DNA of 53,617 bases from Proteus sp. FME41 (GCF_014897315.1 NZ_JABUYL010000023.1:1-53617), one strand, 5' to 3'. Numbered from the stretch's first letter, positions 1-9,813 are shown. Made by a program: numbers and translations. Notes: a model not told the origin generated them from the letters alone.

Positions 1-50
<50 letters not shown>

Positions 51-88
51 ACTGATACTATAACTTACTGCTTTACAACTTTGTGAAT

Positions 89-165
<77 letters not shown>

Positions 166-180
166 TCTCCACAGAGGGGC

Positions 181-208
181 ACTATACTCAGGATCTGCTG
201 AGTTGCAA
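181..208 (-). promoter_or_regulatory. sigma-70 promoter of the initiator tRNA genes
   Basis: On the minus strand a TTGCAA -35 (203-208), a 16-bp spacer and a TATAGT -10 (181-186) are followed by a G+C-rich discriminator (GCCCCTC) just upstream of the first tRNA. A strong -10 plus a GC-rich discriminator is typical of stringently controlled stable-RNA promoters. The spacer itself holds a small inverted repeat, CTCAG...CTGAG. Confidence 0.75.
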
Positions 209-458
209 GTTTTTTATGAAGTTTTTATCATTTTCTTTTAAAAACGGTCAGAAATAACACATGGAGGTGTAATTTTAGGCAGTTATACTCGCCATGCTAC
301 AAGTTATGTCGAGTATATACTTAATGTTTAAAAGTCATATTGATTAGGTGATAATAGAAAGACTTAACAAGTTGTATATCCATATCTTTCTTGATTTGGC
401 TTTGGTATCTTTCTAATTCAAAATCAACACTCAAATTTAGTCATTAAGCGGGCAAAAA

Positions 459-1553
459 ATGGTTACTTGGCGAAAATCGTTAATTTTAGGTATGTTAGCG
501 CTTACCTTGACAGGATGTCATCGTCCAACAGAACAAGGACAGCAATATAAAGACGGAAAACTTAAGCAAGATCTTATTGAAGTCAATTCGCCAAATACAC
601 AAGGTACGCCGATTAATGTCCCCGATTATCTACAACAAGTCGGCCAAATAAGCCAAACATCATCACGTTTGTATAATAGCAATAAAGAGACTTATGAAGC
701 GGTAGAAAACTGGTTACGTTCTGGCGCGGATACTCGTCAATTACGTCAATTTAATCTTTCAACATTTCAAATGGAAGGTGTTGATAATTACGGTAATGTC
801 CAATTTACGGGTTATTACTCACCCGTTCTTGAGGCCCGTTTAACACCGCAAGGTGAATTCCAGTACCCGCTTTATAAAATGCCTGCCAATAGCCGTTCAA
901 AATTACCTTCTCGCGCCGCTATCTATAATGGTGCATTAAGCCAATCTTTAATTGCAGCTTACAGTAATTCCATTATGGATAACTTTATGATGGAAGTTCA
1001 AGGCAGTGGTTATGTGGATTTTGGTGATGGTAAACCGCTCACTTTCTTCGGCTATGCAGGTAAAAACGGACACCCTTATAGAAGCATTGGTAAAGTGCTT
1101 ATTGATAATGGTGAAGTAGAAAGAAAAGATATGTCGATGCTCGCTATTAGAGAGTGGGCAGATAAACATAGCGATATTGAGGTGAGAAAATTATTAGAAG
1201 AAAATCCCTCATTTGTCTTTTTTAAACCCGAACCTTTTACGCCAGTAAGAGGAGCGAGTGCTATTCCATTAATTGCACTGGCCTCAGTTGCGTCAGATAG
1301 AAGTATTATTCCGGCTGGAACCGTTTTACTGGCTGAAATTCCGGTGCTTGATAATACGGGTAAATTTACGGGACAATACCAAATGCGCTTAATGGTGGCC
1401 TTAGATGTAGGGGGGGCAATTAAAGGACATCATTTCGATATTTATCATGGTATTGGTAAAGATGCAGGCCATATGGCAGGTTTTTATAATCACTATGGGC
1501 GTGTTTGGGTATTAAAAAAATCACAGCCTAATTTATTAAATCCATCTTTATAA
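459..1553 (+). CDS. mltA: membrane-bound lytic murein transglycosylase A
   Basis: A 364-residue lipoprotein (E. coli MltA has 365). It cleaves the glycan strands of peptidoglycan, forming 1,6-anhydromuramyl ends, at the periplasmic face of the outer membrane. Residues 1-20 form a lipoprotein signal ending in the lipobox LTGC, with Cys20 as the lipidated residue. The C-terminal part carries the conserved run LDVGGAIKG followed by HFDIYHG and AGFYNHYGRVWVLKK, the 3D-type domain containing the catalytic aspartate of this family. It stands alone on the plus strand after the tRNA genes, as in E. coli. The 250 bases upstream hold no other gene. A perfect hairpin at 1607-1630 lies just after its stop. 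Confidence 0.97.
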   Translation: MVTWRKSLILGMLALTLTGCHRPTEQGQQYKDGKLKQDLIEVNSPNTQGTPINVPDYLQQVGQISQTSSRLYNSNKETYEAVENWLRSGADTRQLRQFNLSTFQMEGVDNYGNVQFTGYYSPVLEARLTPQGEFQYPLYKMPANSRSKLPSRAAIYNGALSQSLIAAYSNSIMDNFMMEVQGSGYVDFGDGKPLTFFGYAGKNGHPYRSIGKVLIDNGEVERKDMSMLAIREWADKHSDIEVRKLLEENPSFVFFKPEPFTPVRGASAIPLIALASVASDRSIIPAGTVLLAEIPVLDNTGKFTGQYQMRLMVALDVGGAIKGHHFDIYHGIGKDAGHMAGFYNHYGRVWVLKKSQPNLLNPSL

Positions 1554-1606
1554 AAACGATTTACTATTCATCTTCTCGTTATTAACGGTAAAATCACTCA
1601 AACGAC

Positions 1607-1630
1607 ATGGCTATTGATAACAATAGCCAT
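1607..1630 (+). terminator. hairpin after mltA, possible terminator
   Basis: A perfect 10-bp inverted repeat (ATGGCTATTG / CAATAGCCAT) with a 4-base loop, followed by a T-rich stretch. The stem has only moderate GC and no long T run, so termination is plausible, not certain. An in-frame ATG that would lengthen TcdA by 19 residues lies inside this stem and has no ribosome-binding site, an argument for the shorter TcdA start. Confidence 0.45.
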
Positions 1631-1663
1631 GATTATTTCTGTTATTTAGGTTGTTATCGCATT

Positions 1664-2485
1664 ATGCAAAATTCATTATCAGATTCATATTTACAACGCT
1701 TTTCTGGAATAGGGCGACTTTATGGGCAAAAAGCATTGTCTTATTTTGCTCAGGCTCATATTTGTGTCGTGGGTATTGGTGGTGTAGGAAGCTGGGCAGC
1801 AGAAGCATTAGCTCGCAGTGGTATTGGCTCGATTACCTTAATTGATATGGATGATGTATGCGTAACAAATACTAATAGGCAAATACATGCACTGAAAGAA
1901 AGTGTGGGTCAGCCTAAATGTGATGTTATGAAACAGCGTATTTTGGAAATCAATCCAGAATGTAATGTCACAAGTGTTGATGATTTTGTCACAGTTGATA
2001 ATGTTGCTGAGATGATGAATAACAACTTTGATTATGTGATTGATGCGATTGATAGCGTTAGACCTAAAGCTGCGTTATTAGCTTATTGTCGCCGTTATAA
2101 AATTCCTGTGATCACAACAGGGGGCGCAGGGGGGCAAATTGATCCAACCCAAATTCAAGTGGTTGATTTGGCGAAAACTATTCAAGACCCTTTAGCTGCT
2201 AAATTACGTGAGCGATTGAAGTCTGATTTTAATGTTGTAAAAAATGGCAAAGGTAAGTTAGGAATAGACTGTGTTTTCTCAACTGAACAACTGGTTTACC
2301 CACAAGGTGATGGGTCGGTTTGTGCTACTAAAAGTACGGCTGATGGTGTAAAAAGAATGGATTGTTCAGCTGGCTTTGGCGCCGTAACGATGGTAACGGC
2401 GTCGTTTGGTTTTATTGCAGTGTCTCATGCGTTGAAGAAGATGTTAGCGAAAGCGCAGCGTGCTCATGATACTCGTCATGCTTAA
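1664..2485 (+). CDS. tcdA: tRNA threonylcarbamoyladenosine dehydratase TcdA (CsdL)
   Basis: An E1-like ATP-dependent enzyme that cyclises t6A37 of ANN-decoding tRNAs to ct6A, receiving support from the CsdA-CsdE sulfur-transfer pair encoded next door on the other strand. The N-terminal nucleotide-binding motif GIGGVGSW and the DMDDVCVTNTNRQ segment are clear. The protein is 273 residues from the ATG at 1664, matching the family start (LSDSYLQRFSG). An upstream ATG at 1607 lies in a hairpin and lacks a Shine-Dalgarno site. The last few codons and the stop lie in an ERIC-type repeat, so the C-terminal HDTRHA is repeat-derived and not conserved. Confidence 0.95.
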   Translation: MQNSLSDSYLQRFSGIGRLYGQKALSYFAQAHICVVGIGGVGSWAAEALARSGIGSITLIDMDDVCVTNTNRQIHALKESVGQPKCDVMKQRILEINPECNVTSVDDFVTVDNVAEMMNNNFDYVIDAIDSVRPKAALLAYCRRYKIPVITTGGAGGQIDPTQIQVVDLAKTIQDPLAAKLRERLKSDFNVVKNGKGKLGIDCVFSTEQLVYPQGDGSVCATKSTADGVKRMDCSAGFGAVTMVTASFGFIAVSHALKKMLAKAQRAHDTRHA

Positions 2486-2660
2486 AGCCACAGCGTTGTT
2501 GACTGTGTTCATTCGCACTAGCCACATACTCATGATACTCGTCATACTTCAAGCCACAGCGTTGTTGACTGCGTTCATTCGCACTAGTCACATACTTATG
2601 TATGCTCCTAGCGACTTATTCACTTGTCGCCTAGCTGTGACTTGAATTATTTAGAGTATC
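2464..2660. repeat. ERIC-type intergenic repeat with duplicated left half
   Basis: The stretch 2530-2660 matches the layout of the enterobacterial repetitive intergenic consensus (ERIC). It has terminal parts like CATACTTCAAG and CTTGAATTATTTAGAGTAT, and a central palindrome around ACATACTTATGTATGCTCC. A 66-base copy of the left half (2464-2529) precedes it in direct tandem with 4 mismatches to 2530-2595. The first copy overlaps the end of tcdA and supplies its stop. In RNA the full element would fold into a long hairpin between the convergent genes tcdA and csdE. The ERIC assignment rests on remembered consensus. Confidence 0.85.
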
Positions 2661-2664
2661 AAAC

Positions 2665-3114
2665 TTAATACTGGGATGTGAGTGATTTTAGCCGTGCGAT
2701 AATCGCATTCACTCCGTCGGTGCGAGATTGGCTAATTTGATTAGCCAATCCTAATTGTTCAAAAATAGCTAATATATCGATATCAGCTATTTCCTGTGCC
2801 GTTTTATTTTCAACTGCGGTTAAGATAACCGTCAATAAGCCTTTTACAATACGCCCATCACTATCACCATACACATGATATTTACCATCATTATTTAATT
2901 CAACACCCAGCCACACTCTATTTTCGCAACCTTTTATCTCTTTTTCTGTTGTTTTTAATTCATCAGGTAATGCGGGTAATTTTCGTGAAAGTTGAATTAA
3001 TTGGCGATATTTATCTTCCCATGCTTTTGATTTTTGAAAATCACTAAGCAATGCCTCTAAGGTAATTTCATGACCAAAGGGATGTTGAGTGGTGAGGTAA
3101 TGTGTGTTGTTCAT
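2665..3114 (-). CDS. csdE: sulfur acceptor protein CsdE
   Basis: A SufE-family protein of 149 residues (E. coli CsdE 147). It accepts persulfide sulfur from the cysteine desulfurase CsdA. The active cysteine is Cys63 in KGCENRVWLG, the family signature. The gene begins 5 bases after the csdA stop, so the two are co-transcribed with probable translational coupling. It runs towards tcdA, whose product works in the same pathway, with the ERIC element between the convergent ends. Confidence 0.96.
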   Translation of the reverse strand: MNNTHYLTTQHPFGHEITLEALLSDFQKSKAWEDKYRQLIQLSRKLPALPDELKTTEKEIKGCENRVWLGVELNNDGKYHVYGDSDGRIVKGLLTVILTAVENKTAQEIADIDILAIFEQLGLANQISQSRTDGVNAIIARLKSLTSQY

Positions 3115-3119
3115 TATGA

Positions 3120-4331
3120 TTATTCGTCTTTTAAAAGTGTTAAAGCAAAATTAATAGCATTAATAAAAGCATCAATATCAGCACGTTGATTATAAGGCAT
3201 AAAAGAGATGCGTAAACAGCCTAAAATATTTAATGAATCAATAAGAGGCTGTGCGCAGTGTTGTCCTGTGCGTAATGCAATATTTTTTTCTGTCACTAAT
3301 GTGGCTAAATCACTGTGGTGAATCCCTGCAAAATTAAAAGAAATGACAGATGAATTTGGTGCGCGATAGCTGATAAAGCCATCTAACTCACTTAGGCGTT
3401 TTTCTGCTTCATCAGCAAGTTCTAATGTGTATTGGTTAGCCTGATACATATCTTGTGTTTTTAGCCATGTTAATGTGGCTGAAAATGCAAGAACAGCCGC
3501 AATATTAGGTGTTCCAGCTTCAAAACGATGAGGAATAGAGGCTGGTGTGAAGCCTTCAAACGTTGCATTAATTAGCATTTTTCCACCACCATGCCAAGGT
3601 GCCATCGCTTCTAAATATTCACGTTTACCATAACAAACACCTAAACCATTAGGGCCATAAAGTTTGTGTGCCGAAAAAACATAAAAATCAATCTCAAGCG
3701 CAGTTACATCTATTGCATGATGCGCAATACCTTGTGCACCATCAACAACGAGCAAGCAATTAGGGTATTGATGAACACAATCAGAGACTTTATCTAATGC
3801 GATTTGAGCGCCCGTTACATTCGACATTTGGCTGATTGCCACAACACGAGTTCGTTCACTGATCAAATGATTTAGGTTATCAATTGAAGGTAAAAAATGC
3901 TCCCCAATTGCCCAACGGATCACTCGTGCACCCGTTTGTTCTGCCAACATTAGCCAAGGAATGAGATTAGCGTGGTGCTCTTGTTCGCTGACAATGATTT
4001 CATCACCAGCTTGCAAACGTGGGCGAAAATAGCTTTGAGCAATAAGATTAAGTGATTCAGTGGTGCCTTTCGTCCAAATGATAGTGTCACTATCAGCACT
4101 ATTAATTAATTCAGCCACTTGCTGGCGTGTTGTTTCAAATTGTTGTGTTGTTTCTTTTGCATGTTGATATTGGCTGCGATGAACAGTTGCAAAACTATGT
4201 CGATAAAATGCATCAGTGGCTTCTATCATTGCATGTGGCTTTAATGCGGTAGCTGCACTATCAAGATAAATAGTCTTTTCTTTAAGTGCAGGGAATTGTT
4301 GTCGGAATAAATCAGGTGAAAATACGTTCAT
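3120..4331 (-). CDS. csdA: cysteine desulfurase CsdA
   Basis: A PLP-dependent class V aminotransferase-fold enzyme of 403 residues that releases sulfur from cysteine (and selenium from selenocysteine), passing it to CsdE. The PLP lysine is Lys223 in SAHKLYGPNG. The persulfide-forming cysteine is Cys359 in TGQHCAQPL. EHHANLIPW and VDGAQG are typical cofactor-contact segments. It is the first gene of csdA-csdE. A TATAAT on the minus strand at 4394-4399, about 65 bases upstream, is a candidate -10, but its -35 is poor. Confidence 0.96.
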   Translation of the reverse strand: MNVFSPDLFRQQFPALKEKTIYLDSAATALKPHAMIEATDAFYRHSFATVHRSQYQHAKETTQQFETTRQQVAELINSADSDTIIWTKGTTESLNLIAQSYFRPRLQAGDEIIVSEQEHHANLIPWLMLAEQTGARVIRWAIGEHFLPSIDNLNHLISERTRVVAISQMSNVTGAQIALDKVSDCVHQYPNCLLVVDGAQGIAHHAIDVTALEIDFYVFSAHKLYGPNGLGVCYGKREYLEAMAPWHGGGKMLINATFEGFTPASIPHRFEAGTPNIAAVLAFSATLTWLKTQDMYQANQYTLELADEAEKRLSELDGFISYRAPNSSVISFNFAGIHHSDLATLVTEKNIALRTGQHCAQPLIDSLNILGCLRISFMPYNQRADIDAFINAINFALTLLKDE

Positions 4332-4668
4332 AATTAGGCTGTATTGGTAGACGAATAATTTTTCGTGATTTGTAGTTAAAATAGGACGTATAGATTATAC
4401 GGTTAATTATATTTATTTATAACGGAAAACTAAGAATATACATTTATAGTGTAGTAATGCCGTTATGATAACACGATAAAGAGGGTGAAAGTTTACTCAA
4501 TAAAAATCATAGATATTAACTTGAGAGCGCATTTAAAAAATTTTTCATTGCCGAGAATCGCGTATTGCCCATTTTTTAGAGTAATGGCAATAAATTTATT
4601 GTAAAAAAAGGATGAAAACAGCAAAACGGAGTCGGTGAAGGGATGAAAAATAGAGAAAAATAGGGAAT
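4332..4668. other. intergenic region between csdA and GcvB
   Basis: About 340 AT-rich bases without a gene. It should contain the csdA promoter (candidate -10 on the minus strand at 4394-4399). The GcvB terminator borders it on the right. I see no repeat, RNA gene or open frame with a ribosome-binding site in it. Confidence 0.6.
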
Positions 4669-4867
4669 AAAAAAAGCACCGCCTTAGCGGTGCACTATAA
4701 AATCACTATGGACAGACAGGGTAAATGTACAGGAAGTGAAAAAAAACAGTAGCATCAGCTACTAAGTCTGGAATTTCCAGACAACTTGCAAACACAACAT
4801 CACAACCACAAAGCCAAAAGTTTTGCAGTATTACGACTACACAACTTTTCGTTCCGGCTTAGGAAGT
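4669..4867 (-). ncRNA. gcvB: GcvB small regulatory RNA
   Basis: A roughly 199-nt Hfq-type small RNA divergent from gcvA. The minus strand begins ACTTCCTAAGCCGGAACG, like GcvB of E. coli. It contains the G/U-rich R1 seed (GTGGTTGTGATGTTGTG) that represses many amino-acid and peptide transporter mRNAs, and the conserved block CACTTCCTGTACATTTACCC. It ends in an intrinsic terminator: stem GCACCGC/GCGGTGC at 4676-4693 followed by seven Ts. Promoter: TATAGT (4874-4879) and TTGATG (4897-4902) with 17-bp spacing. Its 3' region matches E. coli more closely than the middle. Confidence 0.95.
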
Positions 4868-4873
4868 GCGCCT

Positions 4874-4939
4874 ACTATAGGTATTTACTGGCTAATCATC
4901 AAGGGACAATTTATAATGCTTCGCATAAAAAAAACTAAT
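4874..4939. promoter_or_regulatory. overlapping divergent gcvB and gcvA promoters with GcvA boxes
   Basis: The minus-strand gcvB promoter (TTGATG 4897-4902, TATAGT 4874-4879) overlaps the presumed plus-strand gcvA promoter, with TATAAT at 4912-4917 and a weak -35 near 4889-4894. Two CTAAT motifs, the core recognised by GcvA, are present at 4892-4896 and 4935-4939. One lies next to the gcvB -35 and one just downstream of the gcvA -10. This fits activation of gcvB and autorepression of gcvA, as known in E. coli. Confidence 0.75.
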
Positions 4940-4990
4940 GATGAAAGTTAAGATCTGTTAATAGTCAAAATAGGGGTTTAAGAGCCGAAT

Positions 4991-5911
4991 ATGTCTAAAC
5001 GTTTACCGCCATTAAATGCACTTAGGGTTTTTGATTCAGCGGCACGTCATTTAAGTTTTACTAAAGCCGCTGAAGAATTATTTGTGACACAAGCCGCCGT
5101 TAGCCATCAAATTAAAACATTAGAAGAATTTCTTGGGCTAAAATTATTTAGAAGACGCAACCGCTCCCTTTTATTGACAGAGGAAGGGCAGAGTTATTAC
5201 CTCGATATTAAGGAAATCTTTTCATCCATTAATGAGGCAACGCGCAAGTTATTAGCACGAAGTGCAAAAGGTGCACTAACGGTGAGCCTTTCTCCTAGCT
5301 TTGCTATTCAATGGCTAGTTCCTCGATTATCTGGATTTAACCAAGCTTATCCTGGCATTGATGTGCGAATTCAGGCTGTTGATAGAGAAGAAGATAAGCT
5401 AGCAGACGATGTTGATGTGGCGATTTTTTATGGGCGAAGTAATTGGACGGGATTACGTACAGACCGTCTTTATGCGGAATATTTAATTCCAGTTTGTGCT
5501 CCCACTTTACTTACAGGTGAAAAACCACTAAAAACCCCGTCCGATCTGATTTATCATACACTACTGCATGATACATCTCGTCGAGATTGGCAAGCTTATG
5601 TACGTCAATTAGAGATACAAAATCAGATTAATGTACAGCAGGGACCTATTTTCAGCCATAGCTCAATGGTGATACAGGCAGCTGTACACGGGCAAGGTGT
5701 TGCATTAGTTAATAATGTTATGGCGCGTAGTGAAATAGAATCAGGTCGATTAATCAGACCTTTTCCAGATGTTCTTGTGAGTAAAAATGCGTTTTATTTA
5801 GTTTGCCAAGATAGCCAGGCTGAATTGGGTAAAATTGCCGCTTTTCGTCAATGGATTTTATCACAAGCAGCAAATGAGCAAGAAAAGCTGGGTTTACTGA
5901 CATCATCTTAA
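4991..5911 (+). CDS. gcvA: LysR-type glycine cleavage regulator GcvA
   Basis: A 306-residue LysR-family regulator (E. coli GcvA 305). It controls the glycine cleavage operon gcvTHP and activates GcvB. The N-terminal winged helix-turn-helix is clear (LSFTKAAEELFVTQAAVSHQIKTLE, about residues 22-46), followed by the substrate-binding-like effector domain. The divergent GcvB gene confirms the identity. In E. coli a small lipoprotein gene, ygdI, lies downstream; here ygdD follows directly after 43 bases. Confidence 0.96.
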   Translation: MSKRLPPLNALRVFDSAARHLSFTKAAEELFVTQAAVSHQIKTLEEFLGLKLFRRRNRSLLLTEEGQSYYLDIKEIFSSINEATRKLLARSAKGALTVSLSPSFAIQWLVPRLSGFNQAYPGIDVRIQAVDREEDKLADDVDVAIFYGRSNWTGLRTDRLYAEYLIPVCAPTLLTGEKPLKTPSDLIYHTLLHDTSRRDWQAYVRQLEIQNQINVQQGPIFSHSSMVIQAAVHGQGVALVNNVMARSEIESGRLIRPFPDVLVSKNAFYLVCQDSQAELGKIAAFRQWILSQAANEQEKLGLLTSS

Positions 5912-5954
5912 TATTGAAATTGGCAAATATCTTCTAAATAGGCAGGAATAAACA

Positions 5955-6350
5955 GTGAATAGTCGTACATTGCTTATGTTTTCCGCGATCAGTGGCTTTT
6001 TTTATGTTGCTTTTGGTGCATTTGCAACACATAAATTAGCCCCTCATTTATCGCCACAGCATTGGGGATACATTGAGTTAGCGATGCGTTATCAAATCGT
6101 ACATACCTTGGTTCTTGTCGGTATTGCGGCGATATTAATGCGTAAAACAATTTTATGGTTTTATTGGGCAGGTATTTTCTTTAGTGTTGGTATTCTACTT
6201 TTCAGTGGTAGCCTTTATTGTATGGCGCTGACACAAGTGAGATTATTATCTTATTTTACGCCAATTGGTGGATTTAGTTTTCTTATTGGTTGGACTTTAA
6301 TTTTTATTGGCGCTTTGCGTCTAAGGGCACCGGCGTCTCGCCATGAATAA
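5955..6350 (+). CDS. ygdD: DUF423 inner-membrane protein YgdD
   Basis: A 131-residue membrane protein with four predicted transmembrane segments and the DUF423 pattern: FGAFATHKL near the start, a [10 protein letters not shown] helix and a GSLYCMAL segment. The biochemical role is unknown. The start is GTG with AGGA 8 bases upstream. Its last 8 bases overlap the start of rlmM, so the two are translationally coupled. Confidence 0.92.
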   Translation: MNSRTLLMFSAISGFFYVAFGAFATHKLAPHLSPQHWGYIELAMRYQIVHTLVLVGIAAILMRKTILWFYWAGIFFSVGILLFSGSLYCMALTQVRLLSYFTPIGGFSFLIGWTLIFIGALRLRAPASRHE

Positions 6351-7440
6351 AGTTGCATTATATTGTCGCCAAGGTTTTGAAAAAGAGTGCGCGGCTGAGA
6401 TTACGGATAAAGCAGGTCAAATCGGCGTTTATGGTTTTCCTCGTGTTAAAGAGGGAAGCGGTTATGTGATTTTTGAATGTTATCAAGAAGGTGATGCTGA
6501 TAAAATTGCACGCCAAGTAAGTTTTCGTGAACTCATTTTTGCTCGTCAAATGTTTGTCACTGGTGAGTTACTCAAAGGTTTACCACCAGAAGATAGAATT
6601 ACACCTATTGTAAGTATGCTTCAAGGTGCTATTGAAAAAGCAGGTGAATTACGCGTTGAAGTTGCTGATACTAATGAAAGTAAAGAATTATTAAAATTCT
6701 GCCGCAAGTTTACGGTGCCATTACGTAATCATTTACGTAATGAAAAAATTCTCTTAAAAGTAGAGAATTTTAGCCGACCTATTATTCATGTGTTTTTTAT
6801 TGCGCCAGGCTGTTGTTATGTTGGTTATTCTTATAGCTTTAATAATTCGGCATTCTATATGGGTATCCCCCGCTTAAAATTCCCATCTGATGCGCCAAGT
6901 CGTTCAACGCTAAAACTGGAAGAAGCATTTCATATATTTATTCCTTATGAAGAATGGGAAGAGCGTTTAGCAAGTGGAATGAAAGCCGTCGATTTAGGAG
7001 CTTGCCCTGGTGGTTGGACTTATCAGCTAGTGAAGCGAAGTATGATGGTACATGCGGTTGATAATGGCCCTATGGCACAATCTTTAATGGATACAGGGCA
7101 AGTACGTCATCATGAAGTTGATGGTTTTAAGTTTGAGCCGACGTCTAAAAATATTACGTGGCTTGTTTGTGATATGGTTGAAAAACCAGCAAAAGTAGCT
7201 GCGTTAATCACGACATGGATTGCGAATGAATGGTGTCGTGAAGCTATTTTTAATTTAAAACTCCCAATGAAAAAACGTTATGAAGAAGTGTCTCATATTC
7301 TTGAAAAAATGAAGACAGAACTTGCTGAAAAAGGCATTAACGTTAAAATTCAAGCGAAACATCTTTATCATGATAGAGAAGAAATTACAGTTCATGTTCA
7401 AAATATTTGGGCGGCATATCGGCCAGATCGTGAATTCTAA
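6343..7440 (+). CDS. rlmM: 23S rRNA 2'-O-ribose methyltransferase RlmM (C2498)
   Basis: A 365-residue enzyme (E. coli 366) that 2'-O-methylates C2498 of 23S rRNA using S-adenosylmethionine. An N-terminal THUMP-like domain precedes a Rossmann-fold methyltransferase domain with the SAM motif [12 protein letters not shown]. Further catalytic elements are [10 protein letters not shown] (Asp) and [13 protein letters not shown] (Lys, Glu), matching the K-D-K-E tetrad of RrmJ-like 2'-O-methyltransferases. It overlaps ygdD by 8 bases and is followed by a strong terminator. Confidence 0.96.
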   Translation: MNKVALYCRQGFEKECAAEITDKAGQIGVYGFPRVKEGSGYVIFECYQEGDADKIARQVSFRELIFARQMFVTGELLKGLPPEDRITPIVSMLQGAIEKAGELRVEVADTNESKELLKFCRKFTVPLRNHLRNEKILLKVENFSRPIIHVFFIAPGCCYVGYSYSFNNSAFYMGIPRLKFPSDAPSRSTLKLEEAFHIFIPYEEWEERLASGMKAVDLGACPGGWTYQLVKRSMMVHAVDNGPMAQSLMDTGQVRHHEVDGFKFEPTSKNITWLVCDMVEKPAKVAALITTWIANEWCREAIFNLKLPMKKRYEEVSHILEKMKTELAEKGINVKIQAKHLYHDREEITVHVQNIWAAYRPDREF

Positions 7441-7486
7441 TTTATTGATAAATAATTGTTAATTGATTTTCTATTGGTAGTAATAG

Positions 7487-7528
7487 AAAGGCTAAGCGTT
7501 TATTTTCATAGGCTTAGCCTTTTTCTTT
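7487..7528 (+). terminator. intrinsic terminator after rlmM
   Basis: The stem AAAGGCTAAGC (7487-7497) pairs with GCTTAGCCTTT (7512-7522), 11 bp with a 14-base loop, followed by TTTCTTT. It ends the gcvA-side plus-strand transcript before the convergent xni gene. Confidence 0.85.
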
Positions 7529-7598
7529 GGTATGTGATTATTTAAAATATCGACTAATTGAGATTCAATAAATTAGAATCCAACTATTTTAAACGCAG

Positions 7599-8348
7599 TT
7601 ATTTTAAACGTAGCTGTTGCAGATTGCCGTCTAATTGAATATCAGTACGTAATGTTGTGATTTTCCGGCTAATAAAGGCAGATTCTTTGTGCTCTATAAG
7701 TTTGTTCTGCCATTTTTTCGGCACATCATCAATATGCTGATAAAGTGATTCTAAATTGGAATGAAGCTGTAAAAGCGCCGTAGCACTTTTAGGACCAATA
7801 CCAGGAATACCAGCAACTTTACTGCTACTTACACCCGTTAATCCCCAATAGTCAGTAAGCTGAGAGGGATCAACACCGAATTCAGCACGAATAAATTCTA
7901 AATCTAGCCAGCGACGTTGGAAGTAATCTCGAATACGGATAGAAGGGGAAAGTAACTGACAGTAACCTTTATCTGTGGAAATAATCGTGACTCGAAAACC
8001 TGCATGAGCGACTTTGGTTGCCAATGTGGCGGCAACATCATCTGCTTCATCACCCCCTGAGTGCCAACTTTGTATACCTAAATTCAGTAACATCGCTTTA
8101 ATTTCAGGTAATTGTTGCCGCAAATCATCAGGCATTGGTGTTCTTCCTGCTTTATAATCCGGCAAGAGTTGATGACGCCAACTACCATCTCGGTCGTCTT
8201 CATCAAAGACAGCGACAGCATGGGTAGGTTGTGTGTGACCAAGTAGTTGATTGACACTTTGCTCACACACAGTAAGACAGGAAGAACCTGATGCCGCATG
8301 AATGCGACGGATCAGGTTTAAAGCATCAATAATCAGCAAATGTATCAT
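7599..8348 (-). CDS. xni: flap endonuclease Xni (ExoIX)
   Basis: A 249-residue 5'-nuclease family protein (E. coli Xni 251), homologous to the small domain of DNA polymerase I and acting on DNA flaps. It has the N-terminal [11 protein letters not shown], the acidic cluster [23 protein letters not shown], and a helix-hairpin-helix [18 protein letters not shown]. It begins 6 bases after ppnN, so ppnN-xni form an operon. Confidence 0.95.
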   Translation of the reverse strand: MIHLLIIDALNLIRRIHAASGSSCLTVCEQSVNQLLGHTQPTHAVAVFDEDDRDGSWRHQLLPDYKAGRTPMPDDLRQQLPEIKAMLLNLGIQSWHSGGDEADDVAATLATKVAHAGFRVTIISTDKGYCQLLSPSIRIRDYFQRRWLDLEFIRAEFGVDPSQLTDYWGLTGVSSSKVAGIPGIGPKSATALLQLHSNLESLYQHIDDVPKKWQNKLIEHKESAFISRKITTLRTDIQLDGNLQQLRLK

Positions 8349-8354
8349 AATGAA

Positions 8355-9722
8355 TTAGCTGATAATCTCGTAACAAGGTTGGTAAGCTGTACCACCTGGA
8401 AGTTTCATTCGGTGTTGCTCAACAAAGCCTGCTAATAAAATATCCATGCGACGCATTATTTCACTGTCACCATGAATTTTATAAGGGCCATGAGCTTCAA
8501 TTGCTTTCATGCCCACTTCTTTTACGTTACCGGCAACAATACCTGAGAAAGCACGACGTAAGTCAGCGGCTAGTTTTTCAGGAGATTGATTGGTGTTTAG
8601 GTTAAGTGATGCCATATTTTCGTGTGTTGGTTCAAAAGGATGTTGTAAATCAGCATTGATCTTCATTGACCAGTTAAAGCTATAAGCATCACCCGTGCTA
8701 CGACGATTATCTTTTACCAATGGCATATATTTTTTCATGATACGTGCCACTTCAGGTGCATCATCAATAATAATTTGGTAATGACGTCGAGCCTCATCAC
8801 CTAATGTATTCGCGATAAAATCATCAAGGACATTGAAATAATCAGCACTCTCTTTAGGGCCAGTTAAAATCAGTGGTAATACTTGATCTTGGTTTTCTGG
8901 CGACATAAGAATGCCAAGCAGATACAACAATTCTTCGGCTGTACCCACGCCACCAGGAAAAATAATAATACCATGGCCAATACGAACGAACGATTCCAGA
9001 CGTTTTTCAATATCTGGCATGATAATCAGTTCGTTAACCAATGGATTTGGTGGCTCAGCAGCAATAATTGAAGGTTCTGTCATACCAATAAAACGGCTAT
9101 TGTTATAACGTTGTTGAGCATGACCGACAGCGGCACCTTTCATGGGAGCCTCCATCGCACCAGGGCCACAGCCTGTACAGATATTAAGCTCACGTAACCC
9201 TAATTCGTTCCCCACCTTTCTACCATAAAGGTACTCTGTTTCATTGATTGAGTGTCCACCCCAGCAGACGATCATATTGGGATCTTCATCAATATGTAGA
9301 GCTCTTGCATTACGTAAGATAGAAAAAATAGTATTAGTAATATGGGTGCTATTTTCTAAGTTCAGGTGAAGGTCACGCTTTGCTGTGGTGATCTGCCCAT
9401 GAACAAATAAAATGTCTCGAAGCACAGCAAATAAGTTAGCTTGCAATGAGCGAATAATTTTTCCGTCAACAAAGGCGTCTTCAGGAGGATTGACTAACTC
9501 TAATTTCACGCCACGTTCACGGCGCAGTACGTTAATATCAAAATCTTGGTATTTAGATAACAGTTCTTTACTACTATCAGTAAGGCTACCAGAGTTGAGA
9601 ACAGCAAGAGAGCAATTGCGAAACAGTTGGTAAAGATCACTGCTTGCGGTTCTCTTTAGCATATCAACTTCTAGCTGTGAAAGCAGATCCATGGAACCTA
9701 ATGGGCTGACATGAGTTATCAC
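8355..9722 (-). CDS. ppnN: pyrimidine/purine nucleotide 5'-monophosphate nucleosidase PpnN
   Basis: A LOG-family nucleosidase that cleaves nucleoside monophosphates to base and ribose 5-phosphate; in E. coli it is controlled by (p)ppGpp. The catalytic signature PGGVGTAEE and the upstream [16 protein letters not shown] are present. I place the start at GTG 9722, not at the upstream in-frame start (9782). AGGAG lies 6 bases before this GTG, and the resulting 455 residues (start [12 protein letters not shown]) match E. coli's 454. Confidence 0.95.
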   Translation of the reverse strand: MITHVSPLGSMDLLSQLEVDMLKRTASSDLYQLFRNCSLAVLNSGSLTDSSKELLSKYQDFDINVLRRERGVKLELVNPPEDAFVDGKIIRSLQANLFAVLRDILFVHGQITTAKRDLHLNLENSTHITNTIFSILRNARALHIDEDPNMIVCWGGHSINETEYLYGRKVGNELGLRELNICTGCGPGAMEAPMKGAAVGHAQQRYNNSRFIGMTEPSIIAAEPPNPLVNELIIMPDIEKRLESFVRIGHGIIIFPGGVGTAEELLYLLGILMSPENQDQVLPLILTGPKESADYFNVLDDFIANTLGDEARRHYQIIIDDAPEVARIMKKYMPLVKDNRRSTGDAYSFNWSMKINADLQHPFEPTHENMASLNLNTNQSPEKLAADLRRAFSGIVAGNVKEVGMKAIEAHGPYKIHGDSEIMRRMDILLAGFVEQHRMKLPGGTAYQPCYEIIS

Positions 9723-9813
9723 GTAGGACTCCTTTTTCTCCTGAAATAACAAACTGAAGTGCAACTGATCTTGGTATAACACAGATCATATCAACATACA
9801 GGCATTATTCCTG

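Noticed and set aside
1607-1663. 19-residue N-terminal extension of TcdA from the first ATG
   Set aside because: That ATG lies inside a perfect hairpin, has no ribosome-binding site, and the extension has no counterpart in the family.
2460-2645. Open frame coding a repeated ILMILVILQATALLTAFIR-like peptide
   Set aside because: It is the ERIC repeat read in one frame, so the internal repetition reflects the duplicated DNA and not a protein.
9723-9782. Longer N-terminus of PpnN
   Set aside because: AGGAG is ideally placed for GTG 9722, which gives the family length; the extension would be translated through that site.
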